NCBI GenBank assembly: GCA_910584305.1
Contig: CAJTZW010000007.1
Span: 15,072 to 79,071 of the forward strand
Length of the DNA: 64,000 bases
Direction: 5' to 3'
Source of the DNA: an uncultured Bacilli bacterium
GTDB lineage: Bacteria > Bacillota_I > Bacilli_A > RF39 > UBA660
Shown here: one piece after another, positions 8,890 to 17,467 of the stretch
Layout of the letters: every line of letters starts with the position of its first letter
Numbering within the stretch: the first letter of the stretch is position 1
Position numbers and translations under genes: made by a program
Notes under the pieces: generated by a model
What the model was told of the DNA's origin: nothing
The model's database searches: none
What the model saw: the letters and a program-made list of their open reading frames with translations, nothing else

Positions 8890-9434
8890 TAGATAGTCAC
8901 CCCTTCCTCAATCAAAGCACTCGCTAATAAATTCGCATCATTTGTAAAATATGCTCTAAATAAAATATCCGGATTGACCATTGTACAAATTAAATTGGTA
9001 GAAATCATTTCAGCTTCTAAATATGATTCTTCTGCTTCATTTCCAACCAAATGATTGGCAAGAATTTCTAAATATCCAGCTTGTAATGCCTCAAACTTAT
9101 TATTCGAATTAAATCCTATTTGAGCACCATTATTTCCAATAATATTCAAAAGAGCCACCATAAGAATATGCTTCATATCATAATCCTCTTCCATTCTCTC
9201 CACATTAAATTCTAAAATGTTAGTTCCTATATTGTATTTAAAAATATTCTGATTCGAAAATCGATTTGATTTCTCTATTTTTAAACTAGGTAGTAAGCGA
9301 TTTAAATTTTCTAAAGAAACATTTGGATAGTCATTATGAAATAGCACAATTAACTCTTCTAAATTGTTTTTTACAGAATCATCAATCTGTCTATTACCAT
9401 GTAAAGACTCTATTACCTGTTCTACCGTTACCAT
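8889..9434 (-). CDS. Hypothetical protein, possibly inactive metallopeptidase-like
   Basis: 181 residues, ATG after GGTGATGGT. No signal peptide or membrane segment. The pattern KHILMVALLN followed by NNKFEALQAGYLEILANHLVG resembles zincin-like proteins in which a helix precedes a conserved E..N.G..E, but the HExxH is absent (KHILM in its place). I infer a degenerate zincin fold with low confidence. It ends in an overlap with the 71-residue gene. Confidence 0.5.
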   Translation of the reverse strand: MVTVEQVIESLHGNRQIDDSVKNNLEELIVLFHNDYPNVSLENLNRLLPSLKIEKSNRFSNQNIFKYNIGTNILEFNVERMEEDYDMKHILMVALLNIIGNNGAQIGFNSNNKFEALQAGYLEILANHLVGNEAEESYLEAEMISTNLICTMVNPDILFRAYFTNDANLLASALIEEGVTI

Positions 9435-9530
9435 ACCATCACCATATACATTTTATCATAAATCAGAACAAAATTCAAAACAAATTTTGAAAAGAAAAAA
9501 AGACTGATACATCCTCTCATAAATTAAAAC

Positions 9531-9983
9531 CTATATACCTAAAAAAAATAAATAAAAGCATAAACTAACAACAGTCCCTAATAACAATCCCACCAAAACC
9601 TCTAATGGCTTATGACCCAATCTTTCCTTTAAACGTTTAAAAACCATTTTAGGCTTCTTAATACTTTTAAGTTCTTCGAATAATAAATTAATAGCCTCTG
9701 CTTGTTTTCCACTTTCAAAACGAAGTCCCATTGCATCATAAGCAGTAATCAACATAAACACAAAGGAAACAGCAAATATTGGGCTATCAAACCCCAAATT
9801 ATAACCAATCAACATGGTTACCGAAGACGAAAAAGAAGTATGACTACTTGGCATTCCCCCAGTTCCATTAAAAAGGCGACTAAAATTCATCTTCCCTTCA
9901 CGAATTGACTCGATAATAAATTTTGTAACTTGACAAATTAGTAAAGTTACAATTGGGCATAATAAATACTGATATTCTTTCAT
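9531..9983 (-). CDS. Divergent PAP2 / YuiD-like (DUF212) membrane protein
   Basis: 150 residues from ATG at 9981-9983, which follows AGGAGTGTCGAGT; an upstream GTG overlaps that SD and is rejected. Family signature: KFIIESIREGK, then GGMPSSHTSFSSSVTML and AYDAMGLRFESGKQAEAIN, followed by GHKPLEVLVGLLLG. Four hydrophobic segments. This family is related to acid phosphatase/vanadium haloperoxidase enzymes; the true substrate is not established. It is immediately downstream of recO. Confidence 0.85.
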   Translation of the reverse strand: MKEYQYLLCPIVTLLICQVTKFIIESIREGKMNFSRLFNGTGGMPSSHTSFSSSVTMLIGYNLGFDSPIFAVSFVFMLITAYDAMGLRFESGKQAEAINLLFEELKSIKKPKMVFKRLKERLGHKPLEVLVGLLLGTVVSLCFYLFFLGI

Positions 9984-9994
9984 ACTCGACACTC

Positions 9995-10732
9995 CTATAC
10001 ATTTAACTTGTTCAACTGTCCAAGTAAGGACTTACTCTTTAAATAAAGCCCTGTATACCTATCATAATACTGATCTAAAAAGAAACGAATTTCTCTTTTA
10101 CTCTCATCACTAATTTCCAAAACTGATATTTTAGATATATCAACATAATAAAACATACGAATTAGTTTCATAGTCTTTTCATGAACAATTTTCTCGTTGG
10201 TAAGACAATCCTTACAAACATACCCCCCTCTATCACTAGAAAGAGTTACAAGGCTCTCAGTAGCACCGCAAATCGCACATCCATCCAAAACTGGCATAAC
10301 ACCTAAATAATCCAAATACTTAAGTTCTAGTATGCTACAAATAATAACGGGATCAAAACCTTCCTCTATTTTTAAAAGAGCGGCAAGTAAATTATCAAAA
10401 AGTCTTACATCAGCATTATGTCGCATAACCTGCTCTGATAAATCTAACATATAACTAGCATAGCTAATTTTCATAATATCCTTTTGAATATTCAAAAAAC
10501 TAGATATTACATCTACACCAGTCAAAATAGATAATTTACCCTCTTTATAATTCATATAAAAATATCCATGAGTAAGTTTTGTCGTTGTTGTACGAAAATC
10601 ACTTTTCAGCGTTCTAGCACCCTTTGCAATCACCCCAATAACACCATATTCTTTCGTTAATATTTGAATGATTTTACTCGTCTCACCATGAGCCCTTTCT
10701 CCAACAACAATTCCCTCTATTTTGTCCACCAT
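9995..10732 (-). CDS. recO: DNA repair protein RecO
   Basis: 245 residues, ATG after GGAGAGTATGT. N-terminal OB fold (EGIVVGERAHGETSKIIQIL), helical middle and a zinc finger CAIC (about residue 150) with a second pair VCKDC (about 172). RecO loads RecA on SSB-coated DNA together with RecR/RecF. Order recO-yqzL-era-cdd matches Bacillus, which supports the call. Confidence 0.95.
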   Translation of the reverse strand: MVDKIEGIVVGERAHGETSKIIQILTKEYGVIGVIAKGARTLKSDFRTTTTKLTHGYFYMNYKEGKLSILTGVDVISSFLNIQKDIMKISYASYMLDLSEQVMRHNADVRLFDNLLAALLKIEEGFDPVIICSILELKYLDYLGVMPVLDGCAICGATESLVTLSSDRGGYVCKDCLTNEKIVHEKTMKLIRMFYYVDISKISVLEISDESKREIRFFLDQYYDRYTGLYLKSKSLLGQLNKLNV

Positions 10733-10746
10733 ACATACTCTCCAAA

Positions 10747-10863
10747 CTATAATGAGAAATCAATATCGATAATCTCATCATCCTTCACTTTTTTATATTC
10801 CATATAATACTCTATTTTCCCTGTATGGATAAATAAATTCCATAATAATTTTTTCTTATTCAT
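10747..10863 (-). CDS. yqzL: YqzL-like small protein
   Basis: A 38-residue frame between era and recO, beginning MNKKKLLWNLFIHTGKIEYY and ending in an acidic tail. ATG follows GGGTGATATT. YqzL of Bacillus (about 47 residues, W.LF..TG.I..Y pattern) sits at exactly this place between era and recO. Function unknown. The short length leaves some doubt, but the motif and position agree. Confidence 0.75.
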   Translation of the reverse strand: MNKKKLLWNLFIHTGKIEYYMEYKKVKDDEIIDIDFSL

Positions 10864-10900
10864 AATATCACCCATTCTATTATGAATACAATTTCAAAAA

Positions 10901-11785
10901 TTATTCAAATTCATGAAAACCAAATTCTTGTAAATACTTTTCTTTATCTCTCCATTTTGGAATTGTCTTTACATAAATTTCTAAATAAACCGTTTTTCCT
11001 AAAAATTCTTCCAATTCCTTTCTTGCACGAATACCAATTCCCTTTACCTTGCTACCACGTGCACCAATAATAATCCTTTTCAAAGAATCTCTATCAACAA
11101 TTATTGTTGACTGAATATAATAACTATCCCTTTTACGTTCAATATTCTCTACAATACATGTAAGAGAATGAGGTACCTCCTGTTCTGTCAACTGAAAAGC
11201 TTTTTCTCTTACAATTTCAGAAATCATAAAAGTCAGTGGCTTATTCGTAATCTGATGTTCATCATAATAACGAACACTATCAGGTAAATATTTACGTAAT
11301 GTAGCAATAAGTTCCTTCACATTTCTACCCTTCATGGCAGACACAGGAACAATTTCATCAAAAGAATATAGATCCTTATAGGAATCTATCTTCTTTAAAA
11401 TTTCTTCATTCGATATCTTGTCAATCTTATTTAAAATTAAAATAACTGGCTTTTTAGCTTCTTTAATCTTATCTAACACAAAAGAATCTCCAGTACCAAA
11501 CTCTTCACTACTATCCAAAAGCATCAAAATAACATCCACATCATTAATACTAAAATATGCCTGTTCATTCAAATACGTTCCAAGTTTATGATTTGGTTTA
11601 TGAATCCCCGGAGTATCCACAAAAACAATCTGGGTATCTTCATCATTATAAATCCCTTGTATCATATTACGCGTTGTCTGTGGTTTTGAAGATGTAATAG
11701 CTACTTTTTTACCAACAATTGCATTCATTAAAGTAGACTTTCCTACATTGGGTCTACCAATTAAACTTACAAAACCACTTCTCAC
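10901..11785 (-). CDS. era: GTPase Era
   Basis: 294 residues, starting with GTG that overlaps the cdd stop as GTGA after GAGGAGG. G1 is GRPNVGKSTL (residues 10-19), G3 is DTPGIHKP, G4 is NKID, and the C-terminal KH domain carries IIGARGSKVKGIG. Era binds 16S rRNA near the anti-SD and is needed for 30S assembly and cell-cycle progress. It is part of the dgkA-cdd-era-yqzL-recO order. Confidence 0.97.
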   Translation of the reverse strand: MRSGFVSLIGRPNVGKSTLMNAIVGKKVAITSSKPQTTRNMIQGIYNDEDTQIVFVDTPGIHKPNHKLGTYLNEQAYFSINDVDVILMLLDSSEEFGTGDSFVLDKIKEAKKPVILILNKIDKISNEEILKKIDSYKDLYSFDEIVPVSAMKGRNVKELIATLRKYLPDSVRYYDEHQITNKPLTFMISEIVREKAFQLTEQEVPHSLTCIVENIERKRDSYYIQSTIIVDRDSLKRIIIGARGSKVKGIGIRARKELEEFLGKTVYLEIYVKTIPKWRDKEKYLQEFGFHEFE

Positions 11786-12168
11786 TGTAAATCCTCCTCA
11801 CCAAATGGATATGGACAAAGTTCAGAAACAGTATGAACTTCCTCATCCCCATTTGGATTCATAGCTATAATTTTCTTATCTGGTTCAAACATCTCACTAA
11901 TAACCATACGACAAACAAAACAAGACATACCAATTTTGTCATTATCACACATAACATATAACGTTTCAAAATCATAACGCTTATACCCAGCAGAAATTGC
12001 ACTTAAAATGGCACTTCTCTCAGCACAAATACTAGCCCCATACGAAGCGTTTTCAACATTTACCCCACCAAACTCACGACCATCTTTCATAACAGCAATA
12101 GAAGCTACTCGAAAGTGAGAATATGGACTATAAGAATTCTCCAAAAGTTTTACTAATTTATCTCTCAC
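11782..12168 (-). CDS. cdd: Cytidine deaminase
   Basis: 128 residues from GTG after TTGGTGATAAT. Active-site signature: NASYGASICAERSAI (zinc Cys and catalytic Glu) and SCFVCR (second zinc Cys pair; the usual Pro-Gly before it is replaced). It converts cytidine/deoxycytidine to uridine in pyrimidine salvage. The stop TGA overlaps the era start, direct evidence that TGA terminates here. Confidence 0.93.
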   Translation of the reverse strand: MRDKLVKLLENSYSPYSHFRVASIAVMKDGREFGGVNVENASYGASICAERSAILSAISAGYKRYDFETLYVMCDNDKIGMSCFVCRMVISEMFEPDKKIIAMNPNGDEEVHTVSELCPYPFGEEDLQ

Positions 12169-12257
12169 ATTATCACCAATACAATTATACTATAAACTAC
12201 AGAAAAAAACTAGAAGCAATTGTTCTGGTTTTTCAGTTAATTCGTATAGTATGAATA

Positions 12258-14381
12258 TTAAGAACCGCTCACTAAATAAGATGCACCCAAATATTCTGTA
12301 TAATAATCCATAGTAAGATAGTCATCAGTAATATCTTCCATTATTTGATAATAACCTTCTTTATAATCAAAATGAACTGAAGAAGGCCCATATGAACAAG
12401 TTAAGCTTTGATCTTCAAGTAAATAAACAATATCTCCTGCCTCCCAACTGTCTTGATATATCGACGCCGGACCACTACCACTACAAGATAATTCACTTAT
12501 AATTCCCTTAAATTTATAAGTATTCATTATATCATCAGAAGCATCTTTTAATTCTACTTTTTGTGCTAGAGTTTTTGTTTGCCCCAATTTTTCTGTACTA
12601 ATTCCTGCATTATTGGTTGTCACCACTTTATAGTAGTAAGTCGAATTAGCTCTTAGACCATTTATAATACAAGTATTACCTGAAGCAGTAACTGTTCCTG
12701 CATAATATGGTGGCATAGAACCAAAACCTAAATAATCTTGGCTTTGAGCATACATACATTTTGTCTCTTTAATTCCTGATTCTGTATCAGTAACGGTAAA
12801 CTGTATTGTAATACTAGAAGGATTTGTTCCAGTTGTAGCTGTTGTACTAGTTACATTGCCAATTTCTACTGTTGGAGCTGTTATATCTATCTTTGTAATC
12901 GCTCCCTGTCCATGAGTACCCGCACTCGTTCCATCAAATAATCTACAGTACACAATTGTATTACTTGTTATGGCTGGAGTCTCACCTCCACTAGTAATAT
13001 TTATCCATCCATTTTCTGATGTACTTCCAATCTGGTATTGTAATTGAGTTCCAGTTTGACTTCCTGTAATCGTGGCTGTCTTACTTGCCATCCAACCACT
13101 ACTAGATGGTGTTACACTACATGTACTAATACTTCCCATTGTATATGAATTTACCTCTGACTCTGTTGTCATTCCTACATTATTTGTTACTCTCGTTTTT
13201 ATATAATAGGTTGTTCCTGCATTTAGTCCTGTAAGAGTACTATTACTCTGCCATGTATAAGTTCCTCCCTGACTTGTACTATACCCATATTCTATCGTAC
13301 TATTATTGAACCCACTTTCAGCATCTGCTTGTCTTATAATTACATTTAATTCACTTGTTGGTTTTGTTGTCGATACGGTCACGGCAGGACTCGTACTCGT
13401 TGGTGCCGTGGTATCTATCTTTGTTATACTAAGTGATTTTTCATCCGAAGTAATATTGCCATTCCTATATCTTACAATGATTATTATTGGATGTTCCTCT
13501 GTTGCTACAGAGTTCAATACAATTGGTTCTGTATACTCTGTATAATCACTTTCCTCTCCCAATCCTGTTTCCTCATTATATCTTCGAATCCTATATTCTA
13601 ATGTATACCCATCTGTATCTCCTGTAAGCATTACTGTCTTACTATTTGTCCATTCTCCTACTTTCTCTACATCTATATTAATATCACCAAATGATTTTGT
13701 TACAACAGTCTTACTTTTCTCAGAAGTAATTCCAGACTTATTCTCTACTTTAACATACACTGTATATTCTGTACCTGCTTCCAAATTTGTAAAAAGATAA
13801 CTCTTACTAGTAGTTTTTATATAGTCTCCATCATTTAGTTTATAATAATAATATTCAATTGTCCCATATTCACTTGCACTATGAGCACTTGTAGTCACAA
13901 TAATTTGATCAATTGTTGATGTTGTATTGAATATATCTATGATAGGTTCCTCTATATCTGTACTTGCCAAATCTCCCTTTACAACATTTGTTTTATCACC
14001 GTCATATCTTCCTGTATAACTTCCATTGCTTGCTTCTATAGCAATATTTGTTGGACATATTTCTATTTCTCCCTCTGTTGGAAGAGACCCTTTAATATCT
14101 AAATCTTTTATAGGATAGTATGTCTTATTATCTCTTTGTGTTACTTCTTCTACATCATTTCCAAAAGAAAAGTATCGACATTCTGTAAGCGAATCATGTA
14201 ACTCCTCTCTTGCTTGATATAGTTCTACTGCCTTTGCAACATTATTTAAGCTCTGTTCAAAAGCCCCTCTTCTAGCTTGCTCTATTACATCAAGTACCAT
14301 TGGTACTGCAATAAGGGCAATGATTGCTAATATAACGATTACTGCGAGTAATTCTATCAGTGTAAATCCTTTTCTTTTCAT
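12258..14381 (-). CDS. Very large prepilin-like protein with Fn3-type repeats
   Basis: 707 residues. The N-terminus MKRKGFTLIELLAVIVILA has the class III/type IV prepilin cleavage site (KG/FTLIE) and the hydrophobic helix to about residue 30. After a pilin-like helical stretch comes a long series of Ig/fibronectin-like repeats with recurring TYYIKTRVTNN, TKIDTTAPT, AGTEYTVYVKV patterns, and a C-terminal Cys-containing part. Pilins are normally 120-180 residues, so this is about five times longer. It probably caps or decorates a pilus, or is a pseudopilin-anchored adhesin. It is inserted between cdd and dgkA, which are neighbours in Bacillus. No assembly ATPase or prepilin peptidase is in the window. 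Confidence 0.8.
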   Translation of the reverse strand: MKRKGFTLIELLAVIVILAIIALIAVPMVLDVIEQARRGAFEQSLNNVAKAVELYQAREELHDSLTECRYFSFGNDVEEVTQRDNKTYYPIKDLDIKGSLPTEGEIEICPTNIAIEASNGSYTGRYDGDKTNVVKGDLASTDIEEPIIDIFNTTSTIDQIIVTTSAHSASEYGTIEYYYYKLNDGDYIKTTSKSYLFTNLEAGTEYTVYVKVENKSGITSEKSKTVVTKSFGDINIDVEKVGEWTNSKTVMLTGDTDGYTLEYRIRRYNEETGLGEESDYTEYTEPIVLNSVATEEHPIIIIVRYRNGNITSDEKSLSITKIDTTAPTSTSPAVTVSTTKPTSELNVIIRQADAESGFNNSTIEYGYSTSQGGTYTWQSNSTLTGLNAGTTYYIKTRVTNNVGMTTESEVNSYTMGSISTCSVTPSSSGWMASKTATITGSQTGTQLQYQIGSTSENGWINITSGGETPAITSNTIVYCRLFDGTSAGTHGQGAITKIDITAPTVEIGNVTSTTATTGTNPSSITIQFTVTDTESGIKETKCMYAQSQDYLGFGSMPPYYAGTVTASGNTCIINGLRANSTYYYKVVTTNNAGISTEKLGQTKTLAQKVELKDASDDIMNTYKFKGIISELSCSGSGPASIYQDSWEAGDIVYLLEDQSLTCSYGPSSVHFDYKEGYYQIMEDITDDYLTMDYYTEYLGASYLVSGS

Positions 14382-14445
14382 ACAAAAAATACATCTCCTA
14401 TTCTAGATGTATTGTATCATATAAATTTACAATTTAGCAACATAG

Positions 14446-14847
14446 TTAAAATAATTTTGGAAAAAAAATAATGAAAGCACCTATCATAGCAGTAATCGAT
14501 AAAATTAAACTCGCTGAAGATGCGGTATCCTTTGCTACTTTTGCAAGAGAATGAATCTCAGGTGATGCTAAATCAACAACCGCTTCAATTGCCGTATTTA
14601 TCATTTCACATGCCATAATGGCTCCTATCATAGCAATACAAAATAACCATTCTGCGCTAGAAATAGAATAATAAAATCCACCTATGATAACAATAATAGC
14701 TGCAAATATCATAATAATCAAATTATGTTCATTTTTTATCGCATATAAGATTCCATCCACAGCATGGAAAAAGCTTTTGATATAACGTATAAATGTTCCC
14801 CCTGTATCCTTATTCCGAACAATTTTCTCTTTTGATTCCAAACTCAT
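14446..14847 (-). CDS. dgkA: Undecaprenol/diacylglycerol kinase
   Basis: 133 residues, ATG after GAGAGGATATTAG, overlapping the ybeY end. Three hydrophobic segments and the catalytic signature EMINTAIEAVVDL, preceded by an N-terminal KSFFHAVDGI. In Gram-positives this DgkA homologue phosphorylates undecaprenol for cell-wall lipid carrier recycling. The order ybeY-dgkA matches Bacillus. Confidence 0.93.
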   Translation of the reverse strand: MSLESKEKIVRNKDTGGTFIRYIKSFFHAVDGILYAIKNEHNLIIMIFAAIIVIIGGFYYSISSAEWLFCIAMIGAIMACEMINTAIEAVVDLASPEIHSLAKVAKDTASSASLILSITAMIGAFIIFFPKLF

Positions 14848-15265
14848 CTAATATCCTCTCCTGTAATTCAAACATTACTCTTTCATCCTCTTCATTCATA
14901 TGATCATATCCTAACAAATGTAGAAAACCGTGTACAGCAAGAAATGAAAGTTCTCTTAGAAAACTATGCCCATACTCTTTGGCCTGGCTTCTCGCCTTAT
15001 CAATAGAAATATAAATATCCCCAAGCAAACGATAATTCTCATAGGAAATATCAGAAACATCTTCTAACGCAAACGTAATAACATCTGTTTCCCTGTCAAT
15101 CCCACGGTAATCACGATTTAATGTATGAATATAATCATTATCTACTAAAATGATATTAAACTCAACATTCCCAAGTTTTTCATGTTGAATCGCAAATTCC
15201 ATCAATTTTTGAACCTGATTCAATTCATCTAGTTTCTCTTTCGTTTCATTATATATTTCGAACAT
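14810..15265 (-). CDS. ybeY: Endoribonuclease YbeY (rRNA maturation factor)
   Basis: 151 residues from ATG at 15263-15265 with AGGAGTG upstream (an upstream in-frame start inside the VanZ gene is rejected). The signature HGFLHLLGYDHMNEEDE contains the HxxxHxxxxxH zinc site. RDYRGIDRETDVITFA is also conserved. It acts in 16S rRNA 3' end processing and 70S quality control. Confidence 0.95.
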   Translation of the reverse strand: MFEIYNETKEKLDELNQVQKLMEFAIQHEKLGNVEFNIILVDNDYIHTLNRDYRGIDRETDVITFALEDVSDISYENYRLLGDIYISIDKARSQAKEYGHSFLRELSFLAVHGFLHLLGYDHMNEEDERVMFELQERILDEFGIKRENCSE

Positions 15266-15267
15266 TA

Positions 15268-15879
15268 TTACACTCCTAACCACAAGATTTGGTACAAATA
15301 CCAAAAGATAAAAAGTAAAAATATTACTACAACAATATTATAAAATGTATTATTTTTAAGAGAACTAGGCAAATGACTCTTCATCATATAAACAAATTGA
15401 TAAGCATAAAAGCCAATGAGTCCTCCTAATATATTTAACATAATATCATCTACATCAAAAACCCGACCAATCATTAATTGTGTAGTTTCAATTGTTAAAG
15501 AAACAATAATACTTAAATAGATAATCATACTCTTTTTATCTGCTTTTAAAAAATAAGAAATAAAAAATCCATATGGCATAAACATAATCATGTTTCCTAC
15601 TACATTTTTAAGGAACATAACACTTCCAAGTTCATACCGAAACATTTCTTTAAAAGGAATAAAGTTAGAAGTAGACCAACTTACATCTTGAAATGTCACC
15701 ACATAAAATAGACTCATAATATAAATAATAAAACCAAGTTTTAAAATTTCTTTATAAAAAATAAATTCTTCTTGGTATTTCTTAATATAGGTCAGTCGCA
15801 ATGAAGACAAAATAACGGTAAAAATTACAACCATTGGCCAGATATTTGATAATATATTTACTATTGTATTTTCAAACAT
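15268..15879 (-). CDS. VanZ family membrane protein
   Basis: 203 residues with five or six hydrophobic segments. VanZ signatures are visible: NFIPF, KNVVGNMIMFMPYGF, ETTQLMIGRVFDVDD and LNILGGLIGF. The family includes VanZ of Enterococcus (low-level teicoplanin resistance) but most members have no defined role. Here it occupies the place where phoH and yqfF lie in Bacillus, between yqfD and ybeY, and its stop is 3 bases before the ybeY start. Confidence 0.88.
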   Translation of the reverse strand: MFENTIVNILSNIWPMVVIFTVILSSLRLTYIKKYQEEFIFYKEILKLGFIIYIMSLFYVVTFQDVSWSTSNFIPFKEMFRYELGSVMFLKNVVGNMIMFMPYGFFISYFLKADKKSMIIYLSIIVSLTIETTQLMIGRVFDVDDIMLNILGGLIGFYAYQFVYMMKSHLPSSLKNNTFYNIVVVIFLLFIFWYLYQILWLGV

Positions 15880-15897
15880 ATCGTTACACCAACTTTC

Positions 15898-17094
15898 TTA
15901 TGTTTGAGGTTCTGTTTGTGGCTCCACATACTCAGCAATCTCTTTGGAACTTGTAATATTCTCACATACAGTTACAAATGCATCTAATATTATTGTACTA
16001 TCATTTTCTTCAACTTTCAATTGTTTAATCTCAATAATATACTCATCCTCTCCAAGTTGACTCTCTATCTTCTCACGAATTTTTAAAACTGCTTGATTCA
16101 ACGCCTCCTCTTTTGTATAATCTTCTTTAATATGATAGACCTCTGTTTGCTTATCAAACGAAAAGGAAAATGGCAACAAGTTACTTTCTAATAATACTTT
16201 TGAATTGGTCTTCTTCTCTTTATAAGGATGAAAATTAAACAATTCATACGTCTGCCCTAAAAAATGAAATGCCAATACATTTTTTTTATTTTTGGTTTCT
16301 ATCACTTCCTCATAATGAAGCGGATACTCAATAGAAACTTTATACCACACCTCACCATATACAATTCCCTCTGCTCGAACAGTATCTTTAATTACATCAT
16401 TTAGTGTAATATATCCACTAATAATAGTATCCCCCGCTTTTACATAATCTAACTTATTTTTCACAATTTGACCACTTTTAGCATCTATTTCCATAATAAT
16501 CGCAGATTTTTTAGCAACAATATCCTGATATCCTGTATCAGGATTACTCTGATTTAAAATACGCTCTTCTACACGAATAACATACTTTGTTCCAACCTCT
16601 TCAATCTCTAGCCACTCAATTCGATCTTTATAATCTGATAAAATTTGATTTTTTATAGTTGTTAAATCATCATAGCTCTTTTTAAAATGATACTTGGTAA
16701 TTCCATAAGAAGATAGCTCTTGCTCTAATAGTTCACGAAGTGACTTATCGGTATGAATTACCTCTACTGTAAAAATCACATGCGACAAAAATAAAAGAAT
16801 AACATACCCAATCAAGATAAAACCAAGTAAGATTCTATTCTTTTTAAGTAACTCTTTTAGTTTTAACAAGCCATGGGTTTCAATTACCTCAACATCATAA
16901 ATTGTTTTTAACTCTTCTACTTTCTCCAAATCCTTACTATAAATGAAAATATGAACACATTGTTCATCAATTTTACGAATTCGTTGCATTGGAATATTAT
17001 GTTTCATAAGCCTTCGAAGTAATCGCTCAATATTTTTCCCTCTTAATCTTACCTCAATAATCTTTTGAAAACGGTCTAAAAAACGATTTTTCAT
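15898..17094 (-). CDS. yqfD: Sporulation protein YqfD
   Basis: 398 residues, ATG after AGGTGATACC. The N-terminal soluble region (RLLRRLMKHNIPMQRIRK) is followed by one membrane segment at about residues 90-115 and a large C-terminal part with VVAKKSAIIMEIDAKSGQ and VKAGDTIISG, as in YqfD. In Bacillus yqfC and yqfD are made in the mother cell under sigma-E and are needed for normal sporulation. It lies directly downstream of yqfC. A terminal repeat EPQTEPQT ends the protein. Confidence 0.92.
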   Translation of the reverse strand: MKNRFLDRFQKIIEVRLRGKNIERLLRRLMKHNIPMQRIRKIDEQCVHIFIYSKDLEKVEELKTIYDVEVIETHGLLKLKELLKKNRILLGFILIGYVILLFLSHVIFTVEVIHTDKSLRELLEQELSSYGITKYHFKKSYDDLTTIKNQILSDYKDRIEWLEIEEVGTKYVIRVEERILNQSNPDTGYQDIVAKKSAIIMEIDAKSGQIVKNKLDYVKAGDTIISGYITLNDVIKDTVRAEGIVYGEVWYKVSIEYPLHYEEVIETKNKKNVLAFHFLGQTYELFNFHPYKEKKTNSKVLLESNLLPFSFSFDKQTEVYHIKEDYTKEEALNQAVLKIREKIESQLGEDEYIIEIKQLKVEENDSTIILDAFVTVCENITSSKEIAEYVEPQTEPQT

Positions 17095-17098
17095 GGTA

Positions 17099-17338
17099 TC
17101 ACCTAAATTCTATCTTAGCTATCTTCCCTGTTACTAAAATTTCATCCTGTAATAATTTTGAAACGACCAAGTCCTCACCTTCAACATAGATACTCAAAGA
17201 GTCACACTTAACAATCACTTTATAAGAATCAAAATGCCCAATCTCTGTAAAATTAACAATATTCAAAGCCCCCTTATACATTTTCATTTCAAATTCTTCT
17301 TCTAATAAATAATTTCGAAAACGATGGACAAGTCCCAT
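17099..17338 (-). CDS. yqfC: Sporulation protein YqfC
   Basis: 79 residues, ATG after AGGTGATACT, 4 bases upstream of yqfD. It has the YqfC-like segment with MYKGALNIVNFTEIG and a short beta-rich C-terminus. It forms an operon with yqfD and is expected to be sigma-E dependent. Confidence 0.88.
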   Translation of the reverse strand: MGLVHRFRNYLLEEEFEMKMYKGALNIVNFTEIGHFDSYKVIVKCDSLSIYVEGEDLVVSKLLQDEILVTGKIAKIEFR

Positions 17339-17424
17339 AGTATCACCTATAACATTTTATGTATAAAGCTACCATTTATGAAAATAAACTATATAAGACC
17401 AAATGAATGAATTTCGTAAAAGAA

Positions 17425-17454
17425 AGAAAAAAAAGAAAAAGGATATACCTCCTT
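17425..17454 (-). terminator. Probable terminator after the metallopeptidase-like gene
   Basis: Minus-strand AAGGA / TCCTT short stem followed by TTTTCTTTTTTTTC. The stem is weak, the T tract long. Confidence 0.4.
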
Positions 17455-17467
17455 CATTTGAAAAAAA

